The notes below the pieces were generated by a model that saw only the letters and a program-made list of their open reading frames with translations, was not told the DNA's origin and did no database searches. From Phormidium sp. FACHB-1136 (GTDB lineage Bacteria; Cyanobacteriota; Cyanobacteriia; Phormidesmidales; Phormidesmidaceae), in the NCBI RefSeq assembly GCF_014697375.1, contig NZ_JACJRS010000055.1:1-35114 (forward strand): DNA of 35,114 nt, read 5' to 3'. Below, one piece after another: positions 9,293 to 18,678 of the stretch. The first letter of the stretch is position 1; every line of letters starts with the position of its first letter. Both the position numbers and the translations under genes were made by a program.

Positions 9293-9985
9293 ATGGTTGA
9301 CGAACAGCATCAAGCGGATTCCCCCTCAGTGACGCCTGTCACTGAAGGCACGGAAGAACTCCACGAAGAAGACGCCGTCCTTGACATTGACTTGGATCAA
9401 GCCCTTGATGGTCTAGAGGAAGAACTCAAGGCCGAAGAATCGGGGGGCGGTGGATCCGCTGGGGTATCTGGGATAGAGGTGGCCCGCCTAGAGCAGCAGA
9501 TGGCCGATCTCAAGGCCCAGCTTGAGGATCAGTCCGGTCAAGCCCTGCGGATTGCGGCGGACTTTGAGAATTACCGCAAGCGCACGATGCGGGAGAAAGA
9601 AGAACTGGAGAGCCAGGTTAAGGGGAACACGGTCATCGAACTGCTGCCCGTGGTCGATAATTTTGAGCGGGCGCGGTCTCAAATTAAGCCCCAGACCGAG
9701 GCCGAAATGACCATCCACAAGAGCTATCAAAGCGTCTACAAACAACTGGTGGAAACCCTGAAGCGGTTGGGGGTTTCAGCGCTGCGGGCCGAGGGCCAAG
9801 AATTCGACCCCCAACTGCATGAAGCGGTGATGCGGGAACCCACCGCTGACTATGCCGAAGGTATCGTCATTGAAGAATTTGTGCGGGGATACCAGTTGGG
9901 AGACCGGGTGCTGCGCTACGCCATGGTGAAGGTGGCGGCTCCCCCAGAGGAAACCGCAGAGGCCAATCCAGAGGTCGCCGAATAG
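9293..9985 (+). CDS. grpE: nucleotide exchange factor GrpE
   Basis: Co-chaperone that releases ADP from DnaK. The 230 residues show a strongly acidic N-terminal tail (residues 1-60), a long coiled coil (about 65-130), the conserved DFENYRKRTMREKEE and LLPVVDNFERA, and a C-terminal beta-wing that contacts DnaK (AVMREPTADYAEGIVIEEF, VLRYAMVKVA). It lies 192 bases before dnaK on the same strand; that gap (9986-10177) shows no clear second promoter. It probably forms the start of a heat-shock cluster. Confidence 0.97.
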   Translation: MVDEQHQADSPSVTPVTEGTEELHEEDAVLDIDLDQALDGLEEELKAEESGGGGSAGVSGIEVARLEQQMADLKAQLEDQSGQALRIAADFENYRKRTMREKEELESQVKGNTVIELLPVVDNFERARSQIKPQTEAEMTIHKSYQSVYKQLVETLKRLGVSALRAEGQEFDPQLHEAVMREPTADYAEGIVIEEFVRGYQLGDRVLRYAMVKVAAPPEETAEANPEVAE

Positions 9986-10177
9986 CCTTGACCGAGGGTA
10001 TCTGGCGAACGGTACCTGACACAGCGGTTGTCCACCCTGTACCTAGCAATTTTTGATCGCACGATACCTTAACTTTAGTCAGGGGGCATATTAACAACAG
10101 TTGATCCAAGCTAACGCCGTCCTCGATGGGCTAGCGGGTCAGGGGCTACACAGTCACTTTGTTCAACACCACGGGCT

Positions 10178-12151
10178 ATGGGAAAAGTAATCGGCATCGA
10201 TTTAGGAACCACGAATAGCTGTGTTGCTGTGCTTGAGGGCGGCAAACCTGTCGTCATCACCAGCACCGAGGGAGGGCGCACGGTGCCCAGCATTGTGGGC
10301 TTTGGCAAAGGCAACGAACGCCTGGTGGGGCAGTTGGCCAAGCGACAGGCGGTCACCAATGCCGAAAATACGGTCTACAGCATCAAGCGCTTCATCGGAC
10401 GACGCTGGGAGGATACCGAATCCGAACGGAGCCGAGTTCCCTACGTCTGTGTGAATGGGCGGGATCAAACCGTCGATGTCCAAATTCGGGGTAATGTCTA
10501 CACCCCCCAGGAAGTCTCGGCCATGATCCTGCAAAAGCTGAAGCAGGATGCCGAAGCCTACCTCGGCACCGAGGTGACCCAAGCCGTGATTACGGTTCCA
10601 GCCTACTTCACCGACGCCCAGCGGCAGGCCACCAAGGATGCGGGCACCATTGCGGGCCTAGAGGTATTGCGCATCATCAACGAGCCCACCGCCGCCGCCC
10701 TCTCCTACGGTCTCGATAAACAGGATCAAGATCAAACTGTGCTGGTCTTTGACCTAGGGGGCGGCACCTTCGATGTTTCTATCCTTCAGTTGGGGGATGG
10801 GGTGTTTGAGGTGAAGGCCACGGCGGGCAACAACCACCTAGGCGGCGATGACTTTGACAACTGCATCGTGGATTGGCTGCTAGCATCTTTCCGGGATCAG
10901 GAGGGGATCGACCTTTCCACCGACCGCATGGCCCTGCAACGCATCCGCGAAGCCGCCGAGAAGGCCAAAATCGAGTTGTCAAACATGGCCTCGACCTCCA
11001 TCAACCTGCCCTTCATCACAGCGGACGAAACTGGGCCGAAGCATTTAGAAATGGGCTTGACCCGATCTCACTTTGAGCAGTTGGCCGCTACCATGATCGC
11101 GGCGACCCTGGAACCCGTGAAACAGGCTCTAAAGGATGCCGCCCTGGCCCCAGAGGCCATTGATCGAATTTTGCTCGTGGGTGGATCCACTCGTATTCCA
11201 GCGGTGCAGCAGGCGATTAGTAAATTTTTCAATGGCCAGACTCCCGACCGCTCCGTCAACCCCGACGAAGCCGTGGCCCTAGGCGCGTCGATCCAGGCGG
11301 GGGTGCTGGGGGGAGAGGTCAAAGATCTCCTGCTGCTAGACGTGACCCCATTATCTCTGGGGATTGAGACCCTAGGGGAAGTGTTCACCAAGGTGATTGA
11401 ACGCAACACCACCATTCCCACCAGCAAATCCCAAACCTTCTCCACTGCCACCGACGGCCAGACCTCCGTGGAAATTCACGTTCTCCAAGGGGAGCGGGCC
11501 ATGGCCAAGGACAACAAGAGCCTCGGCAAATTCCAGCTTACGGGTATTCCCCCTGCTCCCCGTGGGGTGCCCCAAATTGAGGTTTCCTTTGAGATCGATG
11601 CCGACGGCATTTTGCAGGTATCGGCCCTCGATAAGGGCACCGGACGCGCCCAGAGCATTCGGATTACCAATACCGGGGGGCTCAGTGCCAGCGAAGTGGA
11701 GCAGATGCGCCAGGATGCTGAAGTCTTCGCCGATGAAGATATTCGCCGCCGCCAGGTGGTCGAGCTCACGAACCAGGCCGATACCCTATTCTATAGCTAC
11801 GATTCCACCCTGCGGGAGCACGGAGCCGCGATGGACGAGGCTGCCAAGGCCAACCTAGAGGCCAAGGCGGCCCACCTGCGTCAGGCCGTCAACGATCCCA
11901 CCATTCAGCCTGCGGCCCTGCAAACCTGTCTGGACGAACTTCAGTCTGCGCTCTTTGCCGTTGGGGCTAGCCTCTACAGCGATAGCGGCACCAACCCCGG
12001 AGACGGGGGCTTCGCTAGCTATGAGCCCACTGGGGACGGTGGAGGAGGCGAGGATGTTGCGGGCGATGCGTATGAACCCGACGCCCCAGCCTCAGACTAC
12101 GATGACGACCTCGATGCCACCGTTACCGCTGACTACGAAGCCATTGACTAG
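10178..12151 (+). CDS. dnaK: Hsp70 chaperone DnaK
   Basis: ATP-driven folding chaperone. The 657 residues open [18 protein letters not shown] (phosphate-1 loop). The nucleotide domain contains [14 protein letters not shown] and [12 protein letters not shown]. The interdomain linker is [18 protein letters not shown], and a full substrate-binding domain follows. The tail is acidic and Asp/Tyr-rich ([17 protein letters not shown]) and differs from the usual EEVK-like ending. Cyanobacteria carry several DnaK paralogues; grpE adjacency points to the DnaK1-type copy, as in Synechocystis, but this is from memory of gene order. DnaJ follows after 181 bases. Confidence 0.97.
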   Translation: MGKVIGIDLGTTNSCVAVLEGGKPVVITSTEGGRTVPSIVGFGKGNERLVGQLAKRQAVTNAENTVYSIKRFIGRRWEDTESERSRVPYVCVNGRDQTVDVQIRGNVYTPQEVSAMILQKLKQDAEAYLGTEVTQAVITVPAYFTDAQRQATKDAGTIAGLEVLRIINEPTAAALSYGLDKQDQDQTVLVFDLGGGTFDVSILQLGDGVFEVKATAGNNHLGGDDFDNCIVDWLLASFRDQEGIDLSTDRMALQRIREAAEKAKIELSNMASTSINLPFITADETGPKHLEMGLTRSHFEQLAATMIAATLEPVKQALKDAALAPEAIDRILLVGGSTRIPAVQQAISKFFNGQTPDRSVNPDEAVALGASIQAGVLGGEVKDLLLLDVTPLSLGIETLGEVFTKVIERNTTIPTSKSQTFSTATDGQTSVEIHVLQGERAMAKDNKSLGKFQLTGIPPAPRGVPQIEVSFEIDADGILQVSALDKGTGRAQSIRITNTGGLSASEVEQMRQDAEVFADEDIRRRQVVELTNQADTLFYSYDSTLREHGAAMDEAAKANLEAKAAHLRQAVNDPTIQPAALQTCLDELQSALFAVGASLYSDSGTNPGDGGFASYEPTGDGGGGEDVAGDAYEPDAPASDYDDDLDATVTADYEAID

Positions 12152-12332
12152 CCCCTCGACTCAGCCATGCTCGATAGGGCTTCGGCAGGCTCGGTCTAAG
12201 CAGTTTTATCCATGCTCAAACGGCAACATAGGAATGGCCTAGGGCGGGTATCCCACCTAGGCAAAGCGGTCAAAGCTGCTTAAGATGGTTCAATCTTGAA
12301 TGATGTTGCTGGAGTTGTCTAGGTAGCCCCCT

Positions 12333-13460
12333 ATGGCCCGTGATTACTATGACCTGCTTGGTGTTTCGCGCAGTGCCGATCAAGACGAGATTAAGCGGGC
12401 CTATCGCCGTTTAGCTCGTAAGTATCACCCAGATGTCAACAAAGATCCCGGTGCTGAAGACACCTTTAAGGAGATCAACCGGGCCTACGAAGTCTTGTCT
12501 GAGCCAGAAATGCGGGCGCGTTACGACCGTTTTGGCGAGGCTGGAGTGGGCAACGCGGCGGGGGGCGGCTACCAAGACATGGGCGACATGGGCGGCTTTG
12601 CCGACATTTTTGAAAGCTTTTTTAGTGGATTTTCGGGCGGCGGTATGGGCCAGGGGCCACGTCGTCGCAGCCCCAGCCGAGGGGATGACCTCCGCCTTGA
12701 CCTGAAGCTGGACTTCAAGGAAGCGGTATTTGGCGGCGAAAAGGAAATTAAAATTAGCCATCTAGAAACCTGCGGCACCTGTAGCGGTAGTGGGGCCAAA
12801 CCGGGCACCCGTCCCACCACCTGCGGCACCTGTAGCGGCACCGGGCAAGTTCGGCGGGCCACCCGCACCCCCTTTGGTAGCTTCACCCAAGTCTCGGCCT
12901 GTCCCACCTGTGGCGGCACGGGCGAGGTGATTGAAGACCGCTGTGAAGTTTGTGGTGGCAGTGGCCAAACCCAGGAAACCAAGAAGCTGAAAATTACTGT
13001 GCCAGCGGGGGTGGATAACGGCACTCGACTGCGGGTCTCTGGGGAGGGCGACGCCGGACTGCGAGGTGGTCCCGCTGGGGATCTATACGTCTATCTCTTT
13101 GTGAGCGAAGATGCCGCCTTTAAGCGCGATGGCATCAACATCCTCTCCGACCTGCGCGTGAGCTACTTGCAAGCCATTCTGGGTTGCAAGCTTCAGGTAG
13201 AGACCGTGGATGGCCCCGTAGAATTGGACATCCCGGCGGGCACCCAACCGGGCACCGTGCTGACCCTGGAGGATCGCGGTGTGCCCAAGCTGGGTAATCC
13301 CGTCAGCCGAGGCAACCATCTAATCACCGTACAGGTAGACATCCCGACTCGGCTCAAAACGGAGGAGCGGGAGTTGATTGAGAAGCTAGCGGAAATTCGC
13401 GGCGACAAGGTGAACCGGGGCGGCATTGAAGGCTTTTTAGGGGGATTATTTCGCGGATGA
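12333..13460 (+). CDS. dnaJ: Hsp40 co-chaperone DnaJ (type I)
   Basis: Delivers unfolded proteins to DnaK and stimulates its ATPase. The 375 residues have all type I parts: a J domain with HPD at 32-34, a Gly/Phe-rich segment at about 70-110 ([18 protein letters not shown]), a zinc domain with four CxxCxGxG repeats at about 145-210 ([32 protein letters not shown]) and the C-terminal substrate domains. Its last codon and stop overlap the start of the TusA-like gene by four bases (ATGA), so the two are translationally coupled. Confidence 0.97.
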   Translation: MARDYYDLLGVSRSADQDEIKRAYRRLARKYHPDVNKDPGAEDTFKEINRAYEVLSEPEMRARYDRFGEAGVGNAAGGGYQDMGDMGGFADIFESFFSGFSGGGMGQGPRRRSPSRGDDLRLDLKLDFKEAVFGGEKEIKISHLETCGTCSGSGAKPGTRPTTCGTCSGTGQVRRATRTPFGSFTQVSACPTCGGTGEVIEDRCEVCGGSGQTQETKKLKITVPAGVDNGTRLRVSGEGDAGLRGGPAGDLYVYLFVSEDAAFKRDGINILSDLRVSYLQAILGCKLQVETVDGPVELDIPAGTQPGTVLTLEDRGVPKLGNPVSRGNHLITVQVDIPTRLKTEERELIEKLAEIRGDKVNRGGIEGFLGGLFRG

Positions 13461-13735
13461 GCAGCATTGACGGGTCGCCCATGGCCCCATCCCCACCTCC
13501 GGATCACTCCCTCGACCTGCGAGGTACCCCCTGCCCAATCAATTTTGTGCGCACTAAGCTTCAGCTTGAAAAAATGGAGCCAGGAGCCTTGTTAGAGGTG
13601 TGGCTAGATCTAGGGGAACCCGTGGAGCAGGTACCCGATAGTCTGCGCATGGAGGGCTACGGGATTGAAACGCTGAATACCCAGGGCGACTACTGTGTGC
13701 TCCAAGTGCGGCGACCCTGGCTGCGACCGGAATGA
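13457..13735 (+). CDS. TusA/SirA-like sulfurtransferase-family protein
   Basis: Small protein of 92 residues with the TusA/SirA fold. The signature [16 protein letters not shown] carries the putative persulfide-bearing Cys at residue 26; the classic CPxP motif reads CPIN here. The rest keeps the family's short beta-alpha-beta pattern ([21 protein letters not shown]). True TusA relays sulfur for tRNA thiolation and cofactor synthesis; whether this one does is unknown. It overlaps dnaJ by 4 bases upstream and rsgA by 4 bases downstream, an arrangement I recall in many cyanobacteria, including reduced marine genomes. That suggests a conserved link with chaperone or ribosome biogenesis, but this is inference. 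Confidence 0.88.
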   Translation: MSSIDGSPMAPSPPPDHSLDLRGTPCPINFVRTKLQLEKMEPGALLEVWLDLGEPVEQVPDSLRMEGYGIETLNTQGDYCVLQVRRPWLRPE

Positions 13736-14883
13736 ATGGCCCCCTAGCCATGGATGATCCCCCCTGCCCCCAACCTGAGCCCGACCTTACCCTATGGGGC
13801 GTGGTTACCGCCGTGCAGGCCAACTACTACTGGGTCAGCTTAGATCGGCCAGAGGGCGAGCCACGCCCCTGTGCCGCGCTGCTCTGTATCCGGCGGGCAA
13901 GACTGAAGAAAACGGGCCAGCGGGTGATGGTGGGGGATCGGGTGCAGGTGGCAGACCCGGACTGGGAAGGACAGCGGGGAGCCATTGCCGCCGTAGATCC
14001 TCGGCAGACGGTGTTAGATCGGCCCCCCATGGCCAATGCCGATCAGATGCTGCTGGTGTTTGCTATGGCCGAACCGGATCTCGATCCGCACCAGCTCAGT
14101 CGTTTTTTGGTGAAGGCCGAATCCACCGGACTGGAGGTGCTGCTGTGCCTGAACAAGCAGGATCTCGTCACCGATCAAACCCGGCGTATTTGGCAACATC
14201 GCCTGCGCCAGTGGGGCTACGATCCCCTGCTGATCAGTCTGCGCCAGGAGGGCTCCTGGGCTGATCTGCAATCTCGCCTTCAGCACCGCATAACCGTGAT
14301 CTCTGGCCCCTCTGGGGTGGGCAAATCCAGCCTGATCAACTGCCTTGTGCCGGAGGCTGAACTTCGCACCAGCGCCGTTTCTGGCAAATTGGGCCGGGGC
14401 CGCCATACCACCCGCCATGTGGAACTGTTTGCCCTACCCCAGGGGGGGCTGCTGGCCGACACCCCCGGCTTTAACCAACCCGACCTCACCCTCACCCCCG
14501 CCGACCTAGGCCGCTGTTTTCCAGAAATTCGGCGGCGGCTAGCCCAGGATAGCTGCCAGTTTAAAGACTGCCTCCACCGCGATGAACCGGGCTGTGCCGT
14601 GGGGATCGATTGGGATCGCTACGACCTCTACACCACCATGGTGACCGAGGCCGAAGCCCTACAGAACAGCCAACCGTCCCGCCGTTCCGGCCAGAGCGCC
14701 ATGAAGCACAAGGTGGGTGAAGGGGGCGAAGTTCACCAGGAGCCCCTGCTTCAAGCCAAGAAATACCGCCGGGTCTCTCGCCGTCGCCAGCGGCAAGCTC
14801 TGGAAGATTTCCACTACACCACCCTCGATACCGCCATCGATCTGGATCATCTCGATGACGACAGCCACGAACAACGGCGGTAA
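13732..14883 (+). CDS. rsgA: ribosome small-subunit-dependent GTPase RsgA
   Basis: Late-stage 30S maturation GTPase (YjeQ/EngC). The 383 residues show an N-terminal OB-fold (about 20-100) and the circularly permuted G-domain order G4-G1-G3: NKQD (141-144), GPSGVGKS (192-199), DTPG (243-246). The C-terminal zinc finger uses Cys275, Cys280, His282 and Cys288. The C-terminus extends about 70 residues beyond the finger and contains a very basic stretch (AKKYRRVSRRRQRQ), longer than minimal homologues. The start overlaps the TusA-like stop by four bases; a second in-frame ATG at 13750 is possible. Confidence 0.96.
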   Translation: MNGPLAMDDPPCPQPEPDLTLWGVVTAVQANYYWVSLDRPEGEPRPCAALLCIRRARLKKTGQRVMVGDRVQVADPDWEGQRGAIAAVDPRQTVLDRPPMANADQMLLVFAMAEPDLDPHQLSRFLVKAESTGLEVLLCLNKQDLVTDQTRRIWQHRLRQWGYDPLLISLRQEGSWADLQSRLQHRITVISGPSGVGKSSLINCLVPEAELRTSAVSGKLGRGRHTTRHVELFALPQGGLLADTPGFNQPDLTLTPADLGRCFPEIRRRLAQDSCQFKDCLHRDEPGCAVGIDWDRYDLYTTMVTEAEALQNSQPSRRSGQSAMKHKVGEGGEVHQEPLLQAKKYRRVSRRRQRQALEDFHYTTLDTAIDLDHLDDDSHEQRR

Positions 14884-14997
14884 AACCGATCCCTCGCCAA
14901 GGCCACGATGGTCTCCATTGCGATCCGTCGATTCTGTTGAAAGGCTCCCGTCAGCCCGTAAAATACAGTGTCGAATGTTTTTCCTGGATGTAGCCGT

Positions 14998-15510
14998 ATG
15001 GTGGATCTTTCTCGTATTCCGGCCCAGCCTGAGCCTGGGGTGATCAACGTCCTGATCGAAATTCCGGCGGGCAGCAAGAATAAGTATGAATTTGACAAGG
15101 ACATGAACGCCTTCGCCCTGGATCGGGTGCTGTTTTCCTCGGTGCATTACCCCCTCGACTACGGCTTTGTGCCCAACACCCTCGCCGACGATGGCGACCC
15201 CCTTGATGGCATGGTGATGATGGATCAGCCCACTTTCCCCGGCTGTGTGATTGCGGCCCGCCCCATTGGCATGTTGGAAATGATCGACGGCGGCGACCGC
15301 GACGAGAAAATTCTCTGTGTGCCCGTGGCCGATCCCCGCTACGCCAATGTGCGATCCTTGGATGATGTCGCCCCCCACCGTTTGGACGAAATCGCCGAAT
15401 TCTTCCGCACCTACAAAAACCTAGAAAAGAAAGTCACCGAAATCCTCGGCTGGCAGAACGTAGACAAGGTGCAAGCCCTGGTCAGCCAGTGCATCGCGGC
15501 TTATAAATAG
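14998..15510 (+). CDS. ppa: inorganic pyrophosphatase (family I)
   Basis: Soluble Mg-dependent enzyme that hydrolyses pyrophosphate and drives biosynthetic reactions forward. The 170 residues start [14 protein letters not shown], the usual cyanobacterial N-terminus; an upstream ATG at 14968 would add ten unrelated residues. Active-site motifs are [11 protein letters not shown], the metal-binding [11 protein letters not shown] and the later acidic motif GDRDEKIL. It follows rsgA after 114 bases on the same strand and probably has its own promoter. Confidence 0.96.
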   Translation: MVDLSRIPAQPEPGVINVLIEIPAGSKNKYEFDKDMNAFALDRVLFSSVHYPLDYGFVPNTLADDGDPLDGMVMMDQPTFPGCVIAARPIGMLEMIDGGDRDEKILCVPVADPRYANVRSLDDVAPHRLDEIAEFFRTYKNLEKKVTEILGWQNVDKVQALVSQCIAAYK

Positions 15511-15536
15511 AGGGTGCTCTGGCCCGTTGCCCTGGG

Positions 15537-15815
15537 TTGGCCCTCACCCCCAGCCCCTCTCCCAGGGGGGAGAGGGGAGCCGGACAACCTTTCAAAGTCC
15601 CTCTTCCAAAATGGGCTACTAAGTACACACATCTCGCGAACCGTCCCCTTTTGTCGGTTTTGGCCCCCCTAGCCCCCCGATTTCGGGGGGGATCGAACCT
15701 CAAAGTCCCCCAGAATTGGGGGATTTAGGGGGCCGAAACGTGGGGAGATGAGTCAAACAGGACTTATGTGTACGCAGTAGCCCAAAATGGGAGAGGGATT
15801 TAGGGTGAGGGCCAA
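15537..15815. mobile_element. MITE-like element with terminal inverted repeats
   Basis: The ends are inverted copies: TTGGCCCTCACCC at 15537-15549 and its reverse complement at 15803-15815. The similarity continues inward: the left arm has CCCTCTTCCAAAATGGGCTA near 15600, and the right arm read in reverse has CCCTCTCCCATTTTGGGCTA, then a GTACACA tract on both sides. No transposase is inside, so it would be non-autonomous. A second palindromic repeat sits in its centre. A partial copy of one end recurs at 34977. Confidence 0.65.
15655..15739. repeat. GC-rich palindromic repeat nested in the element
   Basis: Inverted arms CGGTTTTGGCCCCCCTAG and, reading the other strand from 15739, CGTTTCGGCCCCCTAAA enclose two smaller hairpins (CCCCCCGATTTCGGGGGG and TCCCCCAGAATTGGGGGA). 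This dispersed type of C-run/G-run palindrome is common between cyanobacterial genes. Confidence 0.75.
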
Positions 15816-15856
15816 GGTTCGCGATTCGTTGCCCATTCCCCATCCACACCTTTGCC

Positions 15857-17149
15857 GTGGCCTACGTCGCAATTGAAAACGTCTATAAAACCTTTCCGAA
15901 GTCTCGGTCGTCCCGTGGTTCGGAGGGGGCCGAGGCCGAAGCTGAGTCGGCGGTGCTGAAGCGCATCAACCTGACAGTGGAGGATGGCGAATTTATGGTG
16001 TTGGTGGGGCCATCGGGCTGCGGTAAAAGTACGCTGCTGCGGCTGATCTCCGGCCTGGAAACCCTCACCGCTGGCAATATTTGGGTGGGTGACCGCAAGG
16101 TGAACAACCTGCCCCCCAAGCAGCGGGATACCGCTATGGTGTTCCAGAGCTACGCCCTCTATCCGCACCTGTCGGTGTACGACAACCTCGCCTTTGGCCT
16201 GCGCCGCATGGGGGCAGATCTGGAAAAATCCCTGCCGGATCTGGAACCCGGACAAAAGCCCCTGCCCGTGAGTGACTCTCTGGCCAATCAAGAACTGGAA
16301 CGCCTGCTGACCGAGAGCCGCTGGTGGGAAAAGCCCTTGGTTTCTGTTACCCGACGATTGCCCCCCAACCTGCGCTACGTCTCCGACGCCGAGCGCCTGA
16401 TTGACGAACGGGTGCGAGCGGTGGCCAGAATGCTGCAAATGGACACGCTACTAAGCCGCTATCCGCGCCAGCTTTCCGGTGGGCAAAAACAGCGGGTGGC
16501 GTTGGGTCGGGCCATGGCCCGCAACCCCCAGGTGTTTTTGATGGATGAACCCCTCTCGAATCTGGATGCCAAACTGCGGATGGAAACCCGCGCCCAGATT
16601 GTCAACCTGCAACGGCAACTGGGCATCACCACCATCTACGTCACCCACGACCAGGTGGAGGCCATGACCATGGGCCATCGGATTGCCGTAATGTACCAGG
16701 GCCAAATTCAGCAGGTGGCCCCGCCCCTGGAGTTGTACAATCGTCCCGCCAACCGCTTTGTGGCGGAATTCATTGGCTCACCACCGATGAACTTCATCCC
16801 CGTTCAGGTGCAGGCTCCCTATCTGCTGATTCACCCCGAATTCCGCCTTTCCCTGCTGGGGGATTGGGAAGATCGCCTATGGGCCTACGATGGTCAATCC
16901 CTCCTCCTTGGTATTCGGCCCGAACACCTGAGCTTGGCCCTACCCGCCCCCAAAAATATCCGTGGCCAGGTCACCCACCTAGAAGCCCTGGGCAGCGAAA
17001 CCTACCTAACGGTGCAGAACGACCACCTCACCCTACAGGCCAAAGTCCCCCCCGACCAACCCGTCCGTATGGGGGACGAAGTGTGGCTGGGCATCGCCCC
17101 GGAAAAGGTACATCTCTTCGACCCCGCCACCGAGCAATCGCTGCTATAG
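15857..17149 (+). CDS. MalK/UgpC-type ABC transporter ATP-binding protein
   Basis: Nucleotide-binding subunit of a carbohydrate-type importer; 430 residues against about 360-380 for the family. Walker A is GPSGCGKST at 51-59, the Q-loop Gln is 97, the signature LSGGQ is 206-210, Walker B is VFLMDEP with Glu231, and the switch His is 264. A C-terminal TOBE/OB region follows (GIRPEHLSL). The extra length lies mainly between the Q-loop and the signature, at about residues 116-183, where MalK has a short helix; this insert is polar and Pro-rich. The start is GTG at 15857. No permease or binding protein is nearby, so the ATPase may serve several unlinked systems. The substrate is unknown. Confidence 0.9.
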   Translation: MAYVAIENVYKTFPKSRSSRGSEGAEAEAESAVLKRINLTVEDGEFMVLVGPSGCGKSTLLRLISGLETLTAGNIWVGDRKVNNLPPKQRDTAMVFQSYALYPHLSVYDNLAFGLRRMGADLEKSLPDLEPGQKPLPVSDSLANQELERLLTESRWWEKPLVSVTRRLPPNLRYVSDAERLIDERVRAVARMLQMDTLLSRYPRQLSGGQKQRVALGRAMARNPQVFLMDEPLSNLDAKLRMETRAQIVNLQRQLGITTIYVTHDQVEAMTMGHRIAVMYQGQIQQVAPPLELYNRPANRFVAEFIGSPPMNFIPVQVQAPYLLIHPEFRLSLLGDWEDRLWAYDGQSLLLGIRPEHLSLALPAPKNIRGQVTHLEALGSETYLTVQNDHLTLQAKVPPDQPVRMGDEVWLGIAPEKVHLFDPATEQSLL

Positions 17150-17163
17150 CGTGTTGACTTACC

Positions 17164-17178
17164 CCGTCCGGCGGACGG
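17164..17178. terminator. short GC hairpin after the ABC ATPase gene
   Basis: CCGTCC-GGC-GGACGG forms a 6-bp stem with a 3-nt loop 15 bases past the stop. It has no following T run, so it is a weak terminator candidate. Confidence 0.35.
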
Positions 17179-17227
17179 CCCTTCGAGGCTCGCTAAAATT
17201 GGGGTGGTTTTTACAGCAGGCTGAGCG

Positions 17228-17534
17228 ATGGCGTCCCCTTTCCCAGGCATGGATCCCTACCTAGAACAGGCGACCCTTTGGCCAGAGTTCCATAGCCGTT
17301 GGATTGTGGCTCTGGCCGATGTCCTTGCTCCTAGTTTGCTACCTAAATACTTTGCTACCCAAATACTATGTGGCAGTGGAAACCCGCACCTATTTAGACG
17401 GCGGCGAACCAGCATCTAGCCCAGATGTACTGGTCGGCATTCCCGATGCGGTGGTGCTATCTACCCAAACGCGATTATCTCCTATGCCATCGGAAGATGT
17501 GGCGACAGGAGTAGCAACGGTTATCCGTGGCTGA
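17228..17534 (+). pseudogene. DUF4058-family pseudogene, frameshifted and truncated
   Basis: The first frame begins MASPFPGMDPYLEQ, the hallmark N-terminus of DUF4058 proteins, and runs ALADVLAPSLLPKY before leaving frame. The next frame continues the family sequence (KYYVAVETRTYLDGG, DVLVGIPDAVVL). The break coincides with a 16-bp tandem near-duplication (17339-17354 and 17355-17370); removing one copy joins the two halves in frame. The product still ends after about 97 residues at a TGA near 17532, well short of the roughly 240 usual for this family. The function of DUF4058 is unknown; it is often multicopy in cyanobacteria. Confidence 0.85.
17339..17370. repeat. 16-bp tandem near-duplication inside the DUF4058 pseudogene
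   Basis: CTACCTAAATACTTTG is followed directly by CTACCCAAATACTATG (14 of 16 identical). Sixteen bases is not a multiple of three, so the duplication shifts the frame. Confidence 0.9.
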
Positions 17535-17777
17535 ATTACTAAACTCCGGTGCCAGCCCCGGATCTCTCCACGGCAGATCAAATCTGGGTCACAACAATGC
17601 TGAACCGGGCCAACGCGGGAACAGACTGTTCTGGGTGAACGATTTTGTGAGACATTAGCCTAATTGAGGGATGATATCCAGCACCGACCGACGGTTCTGT
17701 GCCCGCTGGTATACCCAGGTGGCGCAGGGTGTTGATGTCGCTCAGAACATTGAAGTATTGCAAGGGGGAGTGCCGCC

Positions 17778-18665
17778 ATGGCCAAAGCAGCGTGGGTTTT
17801 TCCGGGGCAGGGGTCTCAATCCGTGGGGATGGGGATGGATTTAGCCGATTTACCCCAGACCCAGGCCCGATTTGCGGCGGCGGAAGCGGTGCTGGGGTGG
17901 TCGGTGCCGGAGGTGATTCAGGATGCCGAGGATAAGGTATCCAACACCCGTTATACCCAACCCTGCCTGTACGTGCTGGAAAGCCTGCTGGTGGACTTAC
18001 TGAAAGAACGGGGCCAAACCCCGGATGTCGTGGCGGGACACAGCCTGGGGGAATATGTCGCCCTCTATGCGGCTGGGGTGTTTGATTTTGCCACCGGGCT
18101 TTCCCTTGTGAAGCAGCGGTCGGAGCTGATGGCGGCGGCTAGTGATGGCATGATGGCGGCGCTGTTGGGGTTTGATCGAGACGATCTCCAGGCTCAATTA
18201 GCGGCCAACCCTGGGGCGGTGCTGGCCAACGATAACAACCCTGGCCAGGTGGTGATCTCCGGTACTCCGGCGGCGGTGGAGGCGGTGATGGGTAGCGTTA
18301 AGGCGAAGCGGGCGGTCAAACTCAACGTCAGCGGAGCCTTTCACTCGCCTCTGATGGCCTCGGCGGCGGAAACCTTTGCGGCGGTGTTGGCACCCGTTGA
18401 TTTCCAGGAATCCCAAGTACCCGTACTGTCTAACGTAGATCCCACCCCCGCCACCGAAGGATCCGTGCTCAAACAGCGCCTGGTGCAGCAAATGACCGGA
18501 TCGGTGCGCTGGCGAGAAATCAGCCTTGCCCTGCCCAGCCTGGGGATTGATACCGTGGTAGAAGTGGGGCCAGGAAATGTGCTCACGGGCCTGATTAAAC
18601 GCACCTGCAAGGAATTGGCCCTAGTCAATGTGGGTACCCTAGCCCAGCTAGAGTCCCAGGGCTAG
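17778..18665 (+). CDS. fabD: malonyl-CoA:ACP transacylase FabD
   Basis: Loads malonyl groups from CoA onto acyl carrier protein for fatty-acid synthesis. The 295 residues match the family. It has the oxyanion-hole motif FPGQGSQ at 8-14, the catalytic Ser89 in GHSLGE, and the catalytic His189 in GAFHSPLM; VEVGPGNVLTGL lies near the C-terminus. A purine-rich AAGGGGGAG about 6 bases before the ATG serves as a ribosome-binding site. plsC follows 57 bases later. In many cyanobacteria plsX and fabH precede fabD; here the upstream neighbour is a DUF4058 pseudogene and a 243-base stretch with no clear feature. Confidence 0.97.
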   Translation: MAKAAWVFPGQGSQSVGMGMDLADLPQTQARFAAAEAVLGWSVPEVIQDAEDKVSNTRYTQPCLYVLESLLVDLLKERGQTPDVVAGHSLGEYVALYAAGVFDFATGLSLVKQRSELMAAASDGMMAALLGFDRDDLQAQLAANPGAVLANDNNPGQVVISGTPAAVEAVMGSVKAKRAVKLNVSGAFHSPLMASAAETFAAVLAPVDFQESQVPVLSNVDPTPATEGSVLKQRLVQQMTGSVRWREISLALPSLGIDTVVEVGPGNVLTGLIKRTCKELALVNVGTLAQLESQG

Positions 18666-18678
18666 CCCTCGCCTTCCC

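Larger units (their letters stand above)
15511..15856. other. repeat-filled gap between ppa and the ABC ATPase
   Basis: The whole 346-base gap is occupied by the composite inverted-repeat element listed separately (15537-15815). The short frames seen inside it translate the GC-rich repeats and are not genes. Confidence 0.7.

Noticed and set aside
14659-15378. 239-codon frame antisense to ppa and rsgA
   Set aside because: Covers parts of two well-supported genes on the other strand; composition is that of a shadow.
17578-17763. Minus-strand frame MQYFNVLSDINTLRH... before fabD
   Set aside because: Short, no family recognised, and lies in a likely rearranged region.
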